Source: CAZXYS01 sp964645005 (GTDB lineage Bacteria; Bacteroidota; Ignavibacteria; Kapaibacteriales; UBA2268). Taken from it: DNA of 47,950 bases. Positions within the stretch are counted from its first letter, which is position 1. Every line of letters begins with the position of its first letter. The stretch covers positions 1-47,950 of the forward strand of contig CAZXYS010000032.1 of the NCBI GenBank assembly GCA_964645005.1. The letters are read 5' to 3'. The position numbers and the translations under genes were made by a program. The notes beneath the pieces were generated by a model. It worked only from the letters and a program-made list of their open reading frames with translations. It was not told the DNA's origin and did not search any database. Shown here piece after piece: positions 8,221-17,681 of this stretch.

Positions 8221-8590
8221 GAATTTTTTAAAAATATTTAAAATTTTATTTGTTTTTAATTTTTCTTTACAAAATATTAAAAATATTAACGTTTAACTTG
8301 TCAAGCAAAATTTTTCCTTTAGTTTTCCACATTTTTTAAATTTTTATGTTGATTCTCTATAAAAATTGACTAAAAAATTGTTGGAAAATTTTTTCGAAAT
8401 ACAAAGCAAGCCTTTTTTATAAACAAGGAGTGTTGATAAGTGATAGTTTTCCACACAGTTATCAACATATATTACCGAATGTTCAGATATTTTTACTTTC
8501 CTTAACAAAACCACTTAGAAAAATGCAACCGAAATTTTTCAACTTTTCCCCAACTGTTATGAATAATAAATAAGAAATATAATCTAATAA
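8221..8590. other. oriC: Candidate replication origin (DnaA-box cluster in AT-rich gap)
   Basis: A 370-base non-coding gap, very AT-rich at 8221-8420. It contains two exact TTWTNCACA DnaA boxes (TTTTCCACA at 8323-8331 and 8447-8455), two TTATCAACA variants (8459-8467 on the plus strand, 8431-8439 on the minus strand) and a one-mismatch TTTTCCCCA (8544-8552). Three of these boxes fall within 37 bases. Genes to the left are almost all on the minus strand, while most genes from 10.3 to 27.5 kb are on the plus strand, as expected at an origin. No dnaA, dnaN or gyrB gene is in the window, so this is a candidate only. Confidence 0.5.
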
Positions 8591-9850
8591 TTATATAAGA
8601 TCAGAAGTAAGATAAGTTTTCAACACCTCGGGAACTTTTATTCTATTTAATTCGGAATCGTAATAATTTTCTATGATAGCAACCATAAGTCTGGATGTAG
8701 CCAAACCGCTGCCATTAAGAGTATGCGGGTATTCAGGTTTGGAATTAGCATCTCGTTTAAATCTTATATTTGCCCGGCGTGCCTGGAAGTCCTCGAAATT
8801 GGAGCAGCTCGATACTTCAAGCCATAGTTGCTCGCCGGGAGTCCATACTTCCAGATCGCAGGTCTTTGCGCTGGAGAAGCTCGTATCACCGGAGCAAAGC
8901 AGCGCAACTTTATACGGCAGTTCCAGTGCCTGCAGGACGGATTCGGCATCGGCAGTCAAAGATTCAAGCTCATCGTAAGAGTTTTCCGGATAGACAAATT
9001 TTACGAGCTCGACCTTGTTAAATTGATGCACGCGCAGGAAGCCATGCACTTCCTTTCCGTAGCTGCCGGCTTCGCGGCGGAAGCATGGGGAAAATCCGCA
9101 GAATTTTATTGGCAGCTCATCTTTGATAACTTCACCGGCGTAGTAGTTTGTTATTGGGACCTCTGCGGTGGGGATGAGATACAGGTCATCCTGGTCGGTA
9201 TGGTACATGTCCTCTTCCATTTTGGGAAGCTGACCGGTGCCTATCATAGAATTGCGATTAACCACGAACGGCGGCATGATTTCCGAATAGCCGTTTTTAT
9301 TAACCTGGTGAGATATCATATAATTTATAAGAGCTCTTTCCAGCGCCGCACCCATACCGGTATAGAAAGCGAAGCCGGCGCCGGTGACTTTTGCGCCCCG
9401 CTCGAAATCGAGTATGCCGAGTTCTTTAGAGATATCTATGTGATTTTTTTCTATTTTCTCTTTGGGCTTGCCCCAGGTGCGGATAACTTTATTATCTTCC
9501 TCTGTTTTGCCTACGGGTACCGACACATGCATAATATTCGGCACAGTGAGCAGCAGAGAATTCAATTCCTCCTGTGTCTGCCTGAGTTCCTCGTCCATTT
9601 CCTTGATCTTGTTAGAAACTTCTTTCATCGCATCGATTTTATCGCCGGCATTTTGCTTTTCTTTTTTGAGCTGCGCTATTTCTTTGGAAACGACGTTCCT
9701 TTGATTTTTGAGCTGCTCGACTTCGCGGATTATCTCTCTGCGGCGTTCGTCGAGCTGCAGGATTTTATCCGTATCGACTGATGCGAGTTTCTTTTCGGCG
9801 TTTTCCTTTACCAGATTTACATTTTCTCTAATGAACTTAAGATCAAGCAT
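8591..9850 (-). CDS. serS: Serine--tRNA ligase
   Basis: A 419-residue class II aminoacyl-tRNA synthetase that charges tRNA-Ser (and tRNA-Sec). The first ~110 residues form the long antiparallel coiled-coil arm that grips the tRNA (Lys/Glu-rich, QLKNQRNVVSKEIAQLKK). Motif 2 is seen in the FCGFSPCFRREAGSYGKE segment and motif 3 in NGSGLATSRLMVAI. The full length matches bacterial SerRS. An AAGGAA Shine-Dalgarno lies about 9 bases before the ATG. It is on the same strand as rpiB, across the putative origin. Confidence 0.97.
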   Translation of the reverse strand: MLDLKFIRENVNLVKENAEKKLASVDTDKILQLDERRREIIREVEQLKNQRNVVSKEIAQLKKEKQNAGDKIDAMKEVSNKIKEMDEELRQTQEELNSLLLTVPNIMHVSVPVGKTEEDNKVIRTWGKPKEKIEKNHIDISKELGILDFERGAKVTGAGFAFYTGMGAALERALINYMISHQVNKNGYSEIMPPFVVNRNSMIGTGQLPKMEEDMYHTDQDDLYLIPTAEVPITNYYAGEVIKDELPIKFCGFSPCFRREAGSYGKEVHGFLRVHQFNKVELVKFVYPENSYDELESLTADAESVLQALELPYKVALLCSGDTSFSSAKTCDLEVWTPGEQLWLEVSSCSNFEDFQARRANIRFKRDANSKPEYPHTLNGSGLATSRLMVAIIENYYDSELNRIKVPEVLKTYLTSDLI

Positions 9851-9990
9851 CGTAATATTTCCTTGATTTGATTAAACTTTTTACTTTTTTGGTAACTCAT
9901 GTGACGAAAAATATCGAAAATGTTTGAAAGAATATAAATATTATGAATTTCGTATTAATTTAAACCGGATATCAACATAGCAGTAAAGAA

Positions 9991-10058
9991 TAACTACCCC
10001 TTAAAGCCTTCTGCTTTATTCCCCTCCTTTGTAAGGAAGGGAAAAGAAGGGGAGGTAG
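9991..10058. repeat. Palindromic intergenic repeat, family R2, copy B
   Basis: A degenerate copy: ACTACCCCTT outer arm, 'AGCCTTCTGCTTTATT' insert also found (inverted) in copy C, inner CCCCTCCTTTGTAAGGAAGGG, and closing AGGGGAGGTAG. It lies in the 9851-10372 gap, where I see no gene. Confidence 0.7.
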
Positions 10059-10154
10059 AAGATAGCTATATACATTCATTTCGATAGATAGCTTCGCCCA
10101 GCTAAAGCGGGATTTCGCTACGTTCAACTTCGCTTTCAATGACATTTTTATCCT

Positions 10155-10180
10155 GTTTACTAAATTCCGATTTAGTAAAC
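10155..10180. repeat. Perfect 11-bp inverted repeat with 4-base loop
   Basis: GTTTACTAAAT (10155-10165) and ATTTAGTAAAC (10170-10180) flank the loop TCCG. It lies about 190 bases upstream of the VWA protein gene. It could be a regulator-binding palindrome or part of a further intergenic repeat; the sequence does not decide. Confidence 0.5.
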
Positions 10181-10372
10181 CCCTTTTCCCCAATTTAGCG
10201 CTTCGCAAATAGCGCATAAACCTCTCACAATATTAACCGTTAGCCGTTTACCTATATCAAACCATTATTAATTATAAATGGTAAATAATTTTCCAACAAA
10301 AAATTTTAGGAAAAATGGATGTTTATATTTATATTGCAAAAAGCCGAATTTCTTAGTAGTAAAGGTGATGGT

Positions 10373-13300
10373 ATGAAAGGCGCCGCAATATTAATACTCA
10401 TCTGCCTGCTGACACTGGATTTGTCAGCACAGAGCTTTTCTGTGTTTGATGTCGATCATTCGAATTTCCCGACAGTAAAAGCTAAGTTCTATGCTTTCGA
10501 TGAAGATGGCGATCAAATCTTGAATTTATCAAAGTCAGATTTCGAGATCACTGAAAACGGTGAGCCGAGAAATGTTGTGAGCGTTTCCTGCCCGACCCCA
10601 AAGCCGCCGGAAGCGATATCTTCCGTATTGACTATCGACGTATCAGGTTCGATGAGAAGCGGCAGGCTCGATCAGGCAAAAGCAGCGGCGCGGGCGTGGG
10701 TTAACGCTATGCCGCTGGGCAAATCCGAATGCGCTATAACTACCTTCAATAGCAGCAATTACTTCAACCAGGATTTTACGACTGATAAAGACAAACTGCT
10801 AAATATTATAAATAGTCTGAGCGCGGGCGGTGGAACGGATTTCAATGCGGGATTTATAAACCCGAAGGCTGGAGCATTATTAGCCGCCGAAGGGGGGGAA
10901 AACAAGAGAGTGGTGGTATTTTTGACTGACGGTCAAGCTCAAGGTAATGAATCAGCCATAATCCAAAAAGCTAATGATATAAATGCAACTATCTTTTGTG
11001 TTACGCTTGGAATGCGCTGCCCACAGATATTGAAGAATGTTTCGGAGCAGACAGGCGGGCAGTGGTTCGAGAATGTGATGAGTGAGCAGCAGGCGAAAGA
11101 TATTTATCTGCAAGTTCTGCAGATAGCGCAAAATAGTGATCCGTGTGAGATTGAGTGGGAGAGCGGGATTAATTGTAAATCAGCTAATGTAAATGTAAAA
11201 GCTAAATTTTTGAGGAATGGTATTATAGCCGGTACAAATTATCAAGCGCCTGATGAATCAATAGCTATGTTAGAATTTGATCCACTTTATATCCGTTTTA
11301 ATAATCCGCAAGTTGGAGTCCCGATAGACAGCCAGGTAACCGTTACGGCAAGGAATGCGAGATTTACTGTGACAGACATCACTTCTTCCGATCCCGCGTA
11401 TGATATAAATCCGAAATCCTTCACTTTAAAACCGGAAGAAAGCAAAAACCTAACGGTGACTTATACAGCCCCTGACAGCGGATATACCTATAATAAATTT
11501 ACATTCATAAATGATGTTTGTGAGGAGTATTATTATACAAATGGCGGCTGGTCCGGCATTAAGCCCAAAGTGCCCACGCTTAAAGTAACCCACCCTAACG
11601 GCGGCGAGCAGTTTGTAGTGGGGAGCGATACCCTCATAACATGGGAGGGCATAGCAAAAAGCGACACAGTAAGTATAGACTACAGCGTTGATAATGGCGC
11701 TTCATGGAAAAGATTATCCAATGAAACCTGCGGCTTGCAATATAAATGGAGGAATGTGCCCCGCCCAGCCAGTAATGAGTGTTTAGTAAAAGTAAGCCAG
11801 GTGGGGGGTGAAGGAAATGCCGACCCAAATGATCCAGCACCTGAAATCGAATGGCAAAAGACTTATGGCGGCAGTACTAGGGACTTCGCCAAAAGCATTA
11901 TCGCTACTCCTGACGGCGGTTACGCTGTTGCGGGATATACAGAGTCAAACGACGGCGATGTTACTGAGAATAAGGGAAGATATGATTACTGGATATTAAA
12001 ACTAAGCGGCGCCGGGGAGTTAGAGTGGCAGAATACTTACGGTGGCAGCAAATTAGACTACGCCAAAGGCATCATCGCGACCCCTGATGGCGGTTATGCT
12101 GTTGCGGGAATGACTTGGTCAAACGACGGCGATGTTACTGAGAATAAGGGGGAAATAGATTACTGGATATTAAAACTTAAAGGAGATTTGGTGCTTCAAT
12201 CAGACACTTCCGATGCTGTATTTTCAATAGTTGAACCTATTGCCGCTTCCAAAGATATAAACATGGGCAATGTACTCGTCAACAGCATAAAAGACTCGGT
12301 TGTCTCACCTTTTGTAGAGAATACCGGTACGTATAAATTCCGCGTAGATTCAATCTACATCCGCGGCGCTGATGCTTCGGCATTCAGGTTGGTTTCAGGA
12401 CTACCGGAATACGAGGTGGAAGCAGGTAAGAACCATTTTGGCGAGTTTAATTTCTCACCGAAAAGAGTTGGACATCACCAGGCGGAGATAGTCGTTATTA
12501 CACAGGCGGATACTCTGGTGCAGAATATTACGGGTGTAGGGGTGAAGCCGGAACTTGAGGCAGCATCCAAGGTTATCGACTTCGGCAGAGTGCGCTTGGG
12601 CACGTATAAAGATACGACAGATGCCGAAACAATAAAGAATATTGGAAATGTATCTTTGGAAATAAAAAATACGGAACTTAATGAGTTGAATGAAGAAGAT
12701 TTCGGGATCGTTAAAGGCGGCGGCAATTTTACGCTCGCACCGGGTAAAAATCACAAAATGACACTTCGTTTTGAGCCGAGCGCAGTCGGTAGAACCAGCG
12801 GTATCTTAGAATTTTCTTATGACGGAGTAGGCAGCCCCGAAACAGTACAACTATTCGGTGAAGGAATAATAGACCACCCCGAAATTGCCATGGATAGCCC
12901 TATAAGCTTCTGCGAAGGCGATAGCGTTATCCTTGAGACTAATGAAGAATACAAAAGCTGCCGCTGGTCCAACGGCGAGACTACCCCCGCCATAACCGTC
13001 AAAGAATCCGGCACTTATTCCGTAACCGTCGAATTCGAAAAAGGTTATAAGGACAGTTCAAATAAAGTAATCGTCAATGTAATTCCCAATAGTTATGAAA
13101 TCGAAACTGTCTCTGATAACAACATTCTTGAAATTGAGCCGGTCAAAATAGGTAATATCAACTGCCGCACAATTAAAATAAAAAACAAAAGCGAGAGCCA
13201 TTGCCGGATTGACGATATCCCATTGTCGAGAAATATGGACTTCTCTATCCCACAAAGCCAATTCCCGATAGAGCTAATATCCGGCGAAACTTACGAGCTT

Positions 13301-13735
13301 CTCATCTGCTTTTCACCATGGGAAACAGGCATATTCACTGACACACTCATTATCCAAGACACCTGCTCTGACCACAGGATAATCCTCACTGCCGAAGCCG
13401 AGGAGATAAATATGACGGGCACTACCCGCTGCGGTGTCCCAATTCAGTTGACCGGCGAAGAAATGGGCGGCACCTTCCTCGAAGTTTTTGAGCCATATCC
13501 CAATCCCGCCAGCGATGATGTTACATTTTCATTTATAACTAACCGTAAGGGCATATCAAAAATAGAGATATATGACGTGCTGGGGAATAAGGTGAAGAGT
13601 ATGGAAAGAGATGTGCAAAGCAAAGGTTTTCAAGAGATTAGCGTTAGTCTGGATGGTGTCCCTGCAGGGTTGTATGTTTATCGGCTGAGTTTGGAGGGGG
13701 CGGGGTTTACGCGGAGTATGGTGGTAACTAAGTGA
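10373..13735 (+). CDS. Secreted VWA-domain protein with T9SS sorting domain
   Basis: A 1120-residue secreted protein. I choose the ATG at 10373 (AAAGGTGAT Shine-Dalgarno, then a signal peptide ending LSAQS) over an in-frame start 54 bases earlier. Domains: a von Willebrand A domain at about 25-240 with the metal site DVSGSM (D89, S91, S93); an Ig-like PNGGE domain at about 395-475; two tandem 58-residue beta-propeller-type repeats (WQxTYGGSxxDxAKxIIATPDGGYAVAG) at about 490-600; two HYDIN/ASH-like Ig domains at about 620-840; further Ig-like segments; and a type A T9SS C-terminal domain from about 1040 (PYPNPAS ... GLYVYRL). The protein should cross the outer membrane via T9SS and be anchored or released. 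The ligand is unknown. The repeats appear inserted inside the PNGGE domain. Confidence 0.85.
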   Translation: MKGAAILILICLLTLDLSAQSFSVFDVDHSNFPTVKAKFYAFDEDGDQILNLSKSDFEITENGEPRNVVSVSCPTPKPPEAISSVLTIDVSGSMRSGRLDQAKAAARAWVNAMPLGKSECAITTFNSSNYFNQDFTTDKDKLLNIINSLSAGGGTDFNAGFINPKAGALLAAEGGENKRVVVFLTDGQAQGNESAIIQKANDINATIFCVTLGMRCPQILKNVSEQTGGQWFENVMSEQQAKDIYLQVLQIAQNSDPCEIEWESGINCKSANVNVKAKFLRNGIIAGTNYQAPDESIAMLEFDPLYIRFNNPQVGVPIDSQVTVTARNARFTVTDITSSDPAYDINPKSFTLKPEESKNLTVTYTAPDSGYTYNKFTFINDVCEEYYYTNGGWSGIKPKVPTLKVTHPNGGEQFVVGSDTLITWEGIAKSDTVSIDYSVDNGASWKRLSNETCGLQYKWRNVPRPASNECLVKVSQVGGEGNADPNDPAPEIEWQKTYGGSTRDFAKSIIATPDGGYAVAGYTESNDGDVTENKGRYDYWILKLSGAGELEWQNTYGGSKLDYAKGIIATPDGGYAVAGMTWSNDGDVTENKGEIDYWILKLKGDLVLQSDTSDAVFSIVEPIAASKDINMGNVLVNSIKDSVVSPFVENTGTYKFRVDSIYIRGADASAFRLVSGLPEYEVEAGKNHFGEFNFSPKRVGHHQAEIVVITQADTLVQNITGVGVKPELEAASKVIDFGRVRLGTYKDTTDAETIKNIGNVSLEIKNTELNELNEEDFGIVKGGGNFTLAPGKNHKMTLRFEPSAVGRTSGILEFSYDGVGSPETVQLFGEGIIDHPEIAMDSPISFCEGDSVILETNEEYKSCRWSNGETTPAITVKESGTYSVTVEFEKGYKDSSNKVIVNVIPNSYEIETVSDNNILEIEPVKIGNINCRTIKIKNKSESHCRIDDIPLSRNMDFSIPQSQFPIELISGETYELLICFSPWETGIFTDTLIIQDTCSDHRIILTAEAEEINMTGTTRCGVPIQLTGEEMGGTFLEVFEPYPNPASDDVTFSFITNRKGISKIEIYDVLGNKVKSMERDVQSKGFQEISVSLDGVPAGLYVYRLSLEGAGFTRSMVVTK

Positions 13736-13835
13736 AAATTGGATAAATCAGAGTGTCACAAATTCTCCGGCTCACAATGCGCATAACCGGCTGGTAATGC
13801 GGCGCAGCGGAATTGCCGTCAGGTGCAGCGATATG

Positions 13836-14585
13836 TTAGCTGCCCCTGCCTGTTTTCTTCTTGAAATGATTCTTTAATGCTTTTATAAACAACTTCCAAC
13901 TCCCTTTTATAGATTTTGTCTTACTTAATTTTGAAAGGTATACATCAGGATGTACTATAGAAATTGGAACATTGCCGCCGCATTCATTTTCTGAGGGAAC
14001 ATTGAGTCTGTAAGCTTGTCCTTCTTTTACGAACAATAATATATTCTGCCGGTACCAAGAGGGTATCTCTCTGTCATTCCAAATGCGGCTGCGAACAAAG
14101 TCCAATGCGACGCAGCCTCTTTTGGCAAACATGTCCGCCCAATAATCCTGCCACTGCTCATTAATGTGACCGCCGCCGCCTTGAAATGGGATTGCAGCGG
14201 AGAATAATATAAAATCGGAAGCATTTATCAGGGAGTCAACAAAGCCAGCAGCATTTTCCCGGGATATATGCTCCGCCACTTCCAGAGAAATAGCCAGGTC
14301 GTATTTTTTGTCAAAAAAAATGGTTTCTTCAAGGTCTGCCTGATGAAAATTATGGCTGGGAATTTCCAAAAGCTCTTGTTTGACCCAGGCTCCATCCACT
14401 CCCTGAATCTCGCTGACACCTTTTTCTTTCAAAACAGACAGCCATGTTCCCACCCCGCAGCCAAAATCAATTGCTGAATGAACCGGCGGCAGAGCATCCA
14501 GAACGAGCGGCAAAACGGTTCTCGCTGCATAGACAGTTTTCTGGTGACGCTCCTTGTAAAAATTATGTGAGTAGATATTCTTCAT
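13836..14585 (-). CDS. SAM-dependent methyltransferase (class I)
   Basis: A 249-residue protein. Motif I is AIDFGCGVGTWL, the classic SAM-binding glycine loop, followed by the acidic GVDGAWV strand end, 'FHQADLEE' and the motif-IV-like 'YDLAISLEVAEHI'. This is the Methyltransf_11/23 pattern often seen near polysaccharide genes. I choose the ATG at 14585 because AGAGGAAA sits just upstream; the ATG at 14612 adds nine residues and lacks a ribosome site. A basic C terminus (KNHFKKKTG) could touch the membrane or RNA. Substrate unknown; its position beside manC suggests sugar methylation (inference). Confidence 0.85.
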   Translation of the reverse strand: MKNIYSHNFYKERHQKTVYAARTVLPLVLDALPPVHSAIDFGCGVGTWLSVLKEKGVSEIQGVDGAWVKQELLEIPSHNFHQADLEETIFFDKKYDLAISLEVAEHISRENAAGFVDSLINASDFILFSAAIPFQGGGGHINEQWQDYWADMFAKRGCVALDFVRSRIWNDREIPSWYRQNILLFVKEGQAYRLNVPSENECGGNVPISIVHPDVYLSKLSKTKSIKGSWKLFIKALKNHFKKKTGRGS

Positions 14586-14706
14586 AATGTTTTCCTCTGA
14601 CTGATAACTCATTTTTTACAGGCAATATACTTTTTTTTTCGAAAATATAAAATATATTGCATGTAATATATTAACCCACAATTTGCATTAGAATAAATAG
14701 CTTAAT

Positions 14707-14816
14707 TCTAAGAACTTAACCACCCCTTCTTTTCCCCTCCTTAGTAAGGAGGGGGATTGAAGCCGAAGGCTTTATGGGGTGGTTCTTCTAAGCTATGGAA
14801 TTGTATCATGTTAGTA
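14707..14816. repeat. Palindromic intergenic repeat, family R2, copy C (fullest copy)
   Basis: The outer inverted arms AAGAAC-TTAACCACCCC and GGGGTGG-TTCTT enclose an inner palindrome CCCCTCCTTAGTAAGGAGGGG and an 'AGCCGAAGGCTTTAT' segment. The tail GTATCATGTTAGTAA is shared with copy A (4912-4991). It lies in the 14613-15081 gap; nothing else recognisable is there. Confidence 0.8.
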
Positions 14817-15081
14817 AAATAAATAAGTTCTATTGATATAACCAAGATTAATGAATGGAATTCTTAACCCGGTTTCACAATACAAAAATTACATTTGTGG
14901 CAAAAAACAGCTAACTTGCCTCAGTACGTCCCGTCAGATGTTACAAGTGCCGAAAAATGTAAAATACAATATCATCGCCCTGCAAAATAAAAGAAAAAAT
15001 CAGTCGAATAACATAATATCATTAAGATTCAATATATTTTTCTTAAATTTCAGCATATAATTCTTAACGATTGGAAAAGTC

Positions 15082-16191
15082 ATGAGTGAAAATAATGAGA
15101 GTAAGCGTGTTGCGATAGTGATGGCGGGCGGATTCGGCGCCCGGCTCTGGCCCCGCAGCACGGAAAAAAAGCCCAAGCAATTCATCCACATCACTGGCGA
15201 CGGCACGATGATCCAGAACACGGTCAACAGGCTCAAGGGAGTTTTTGAACCGGAGGATATTTATGTCGTGGCTATCGAAACTATGGGTGATCTAATAAAA
15301 GAGCAACTGCCCGAGCTGCCGGAAGAGAATATCATCCTCGAGCCGTTCGTGCGGAATACTGCGCCGTGCCTTGCACTGTCGGCGGTGATACTCAGCGGCA
15401 AGTACAGTCCCGATACTGTGATGACCGTTTTCCCTTCCGACCACGTGATCCTGAATAAGCGGGAATTTTACGAAAGCGTTAATGTCGCCTGTGATGCTGC
15501 GCGCGATTTGAAAGGGCTTGTGACTATAGGCATACAGCCGACGCGTCCTGAGACGAGCTTCGGTTACGTGCAGGTGAAGAAGGAAGAGAAGGGGGATCTG
15601 GGAGAGCTTTTCGACCGCGGATTGCGCTGCTCGACAACTTTCGCCGAGAAGCCGGATTATAATACTGCGAGGAGATTCATCGATACCGGCGAATTTCTTT
15701 GGAACAGCGGTATTTTCGTCTGGCGCTTCGATACATTCTGGCAGGCTATGGAAAAATACTGGGCTGAAGATACGGCTATCATAGAGATTTTATTCGATCA
15801 TCTCGGCAAGGATACTTTCCGCGAGAATGTAGAGCACACCTACCGGCAGATATCTTCCCTGTCCATCGACTACGCCATCCTCGAAAAGGCGGATAATGTG
15901 TACACGGTGATGTCAAGCTTCCGCTGGAGTGATCTCGGCAACTGGGACGAGCTCTACCGCCTCACGATGAAAGATGCCCGCAACAACGTCATCGAAGGCG
16001 ACGTCATCCCGATAAACACAACGAATTGCCTGGTAAGCTCGCAGGGCAAGCTGATAGGCATTGTCGGCGTGAATGATCTCATAGTCATTGACAGCGATGA
16101 AGCGATGCTGATCTGCAGGCGGGGTCACTCTGATGATGTTATGGAGGTGGTGGATTTTCTGAGACGCAAACACGTTAATAAGTTTTTGTAA
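15082..16191 (+). CDS. manC: Mannose-1-phosphate guanylyltransferase
   Basis: A 369-residue nucleotidyltransferase that makes GDP-mannose from GTP and mannose 1-phosphate, the donor for mannose, fucose and rhamnose units of surface polysaccharides. The GTP-binding signature GGFGARLWPRSTEKKPKQF lies at about residues 16-34; VFPSDHVI, the EKP motif (TFAEKPDY) and the WNSGIF segment follow in the usual order. The length fits the single-domain enzyme without a fused phosphomannose isomerase. It is followed by an AT-rich accessory patch, and glycosyltransferases lie 6-11 kb downstream. Confidence 0.95.
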   Translation: MSENNESKRVAIVMAGGFGARLWPRSTEKKPKQFIHITGDGTMIQNTVNRLKGVFEPEDIYVVAIETMGDLIKEQLPELPEENIILEPFVRNTAPCLALSAVILSGKYSPDTVMTVFPSDHVILNKREFYESVNVACDAARDLKGLVTIGIQPTRPETSFGYVQVKKEEKGDLGELFDRGLRCSTTFAEKPDYNTARRFIDTGEFLWNSGIFVWRFDTFWQAMEKYWAEDTAIIEILFDHLGKDTFRENVEHTYRQISSLSIDYAILEKADNVYTVMSSFRWSDLGNWDELYRLTMKDARNNVIEGDVIPINTTNCLVSSQGKLIGIVGVNDLIVIDSDEAMLICRRGHSDDVMEVVDFLRRKHVNKFL

Positions 16192-16445
16192 TATTAGTTT
16201 TATATAAATTTAATTCTAAAATCTTATCTTATCTTTTGATTAGGTAAAAAATGCCGTTTTATTCAATTTAATTTTGTGGAATTAAATATTTTTAATAAAT
16301 TGTAAAAAATTAATAATATAATGGTAAAGCCATTAAGATAAATAAATTGAAATAAAGCATTTTATGCGACAGTATGTGTCGGTTGTTCTCTTAGTTTCAC
16401 AATTAGTAATATTACATATTTGTTTAATAATCATAAGGTGAAACA

Positions 16446-16967
16446 ATGTCAATTGAGTTTAGAAATCCGGCTAATAACTTCTATGAATTAGCTTTTGTAG
16501 AAAACAACATAGAAATTTTCAAAAAAAAAGTAAGTGCTAATAACTTCCTGATCTTTAAAAAAGCTAAAGAAATAATTGAACAAAATAATCCAGGGAAAAG
16601 ATGGTATTACAATCACTTTGCCAACAGAGAATGGGGATATGGTCCAGTAGGTCTTCAAAATGATAATGTTAATCATCATCATAAAATATTATGGATATAT
16701 CCTTACAGATTTCAAAAACCTGGAGAAAGAAGAAGAGATAGTATATCAATTTGGTTATCAAGCTCTTTTTTTGACCATTATTTTATGGATTATAATGCTT
16801 TTGAGAATAATGATTTAACATTCCATAATTGGACTTTGTTGGGATATATATTTGGCTATAGACTCTACTATCGTCTTTTACCTGGGACTGATCCTTGGAT
16901 TCTAATGGATATAGATTCAGATGAAAAATTAGAAGAATTAATTGTATTCTTGAGTGATATTATTTAA
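16446..16967 (+). CDS. Unknown AT-rich accessory protein
   Basis: A 173-residue protein, rich in Asn, Phe, Tyr and Trp, with no signal peptide or clear membrane span. I recognise no family. Notable patches are WYYNHFANREWGYGP (about 53-67) and a C-terminal acidic helix DIDSDEKLEELIVFL. Its codon use is much more AT-rich than manC just upstream, suggesting transfer. AAGGTG lies 4 bases before the ATG. The next gene begins 25 bases after its stop and has the same composition, so the two are probably one unit. Confidence 0.75.
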   Translation: MSIEFRNPANNFYELAFVENNIEIFKKKVSANNFLIFKKAKEIIEQNNPGKRWYYNHFANREWGYGPVGLQNDNVNHHHKILWIYPYRFQKPGERRRDSISIWLSSSFFDHYFMDYNAFENNDLTFHNWTLLGYIFGYRLYYRLLPGTDPWILMDIDSDEKLEELIVFLSDII

Positions 16968-16992
16968 ATTAAATTCGGAAGGAATTAGTGAG

Positions 16993-17646
16993 ATGATAAA
17001 TGCAGAAAATTTTTGGGATATATTTGCAGAGAATTTTGCTGATAATTATATAAACAATTATGAGAAAAGTTTCGAACTGACGTTTAAAGAAAACTTGACT
17101 TATACTATGTATTTTCAAAATGTTTTTCTACCTCAATTATCTGAGATCATTAAAACTAGTATAAGTGCAACAGTAAATACTTCTGAGAGAGAATATTCCG
17201 TAGCTACCGGGCAGAGGATGGATTATCTAATGAAATTTAGATTTGACAAAGACAATCCAAATTTCAGAATTGGTATTGAACATGAAAATGCATATAATGC
17301 CAATATACAACAAGAGATAAACTGCTTGAGTTATGCAGATGAAAATGATATTACGGATTTAAATGTACTGATTTGGTATTATAGATATAATTATTATGTT
17401 AAAAACGACGCTTCTGATATTGACCAAATCAATTTGATTCAAAATCTATTATCAAATTGGAATATTAAGAATGAATTTCTTATCATTTTAGGACCAGGCT
17501 ATAATTTAAACAATGATGACTATCAAAACTATATTGATGCAATAAAAAAAGATGAGCTATTAGATTATCGGGCTTTTAAAATAGAACCAAAGAATAAAAA
17601 TTATAAAGAATTAGAGCGAAAGACAATTTTAAGAGATTTACTTTGA
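16993..17646 (+). CDS. Unknown protein, possible PD-(D/E)XK nuclease fold
   Basis: A 217-residue protein counted from the ATG at 16993, which follows AGGAATTAG; an in-frame ATG at 16954 overlaps the previous gene and looks less likely. A segment GQRMDYLMKF (D77) is followed 19 residues later by RIGIEHENA (E96, E98). That spacing of Asp then E-x-E/K on a hydrophobic strand is reminiscent of PD-(D/E)XK nucleases, but the usual Lys is replaced by Glu, so the match is weak. It is AT-rich and paired with the gene at 16446-16967. The pair could be a small defence or modification module; function unknown. Confidence 0.7.
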   Translation: MINAENFWDIFAENFADNYINNYEKSFELTFKENLTYTMYFQNVFLPQLSEIIKTSISATVNTSEREYSVATGQRMDYLMKFRFDKDNPNFRIGIEHENAYNANIQQEINCLSYADENDITDLNVLIWYYRYNYYVKNDASDIDQINLIQNLLSNWNIKNEFLIILGPGYNLNNDDYQNYIDAIKKDELLDYRAFKIEPKNKNYKELERKTILRDLL

Positions 17647-17681
17647 TTAGTTCATATTTCTATTATGGGGATCAATTTTAA

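Noticed and set aside
8828..9781. Long plus-strand open frame (317 codons) over serS
   Set aside because: It is the antisense of a complete serS gene with all class II motifs; the translated sequence is not protein-like.
9972..10217. 81-codon minus-strand frame
   Set aside because: Lies within repeat R2 copy B and the 10155-10180 inverted repeat; repeat-derived.
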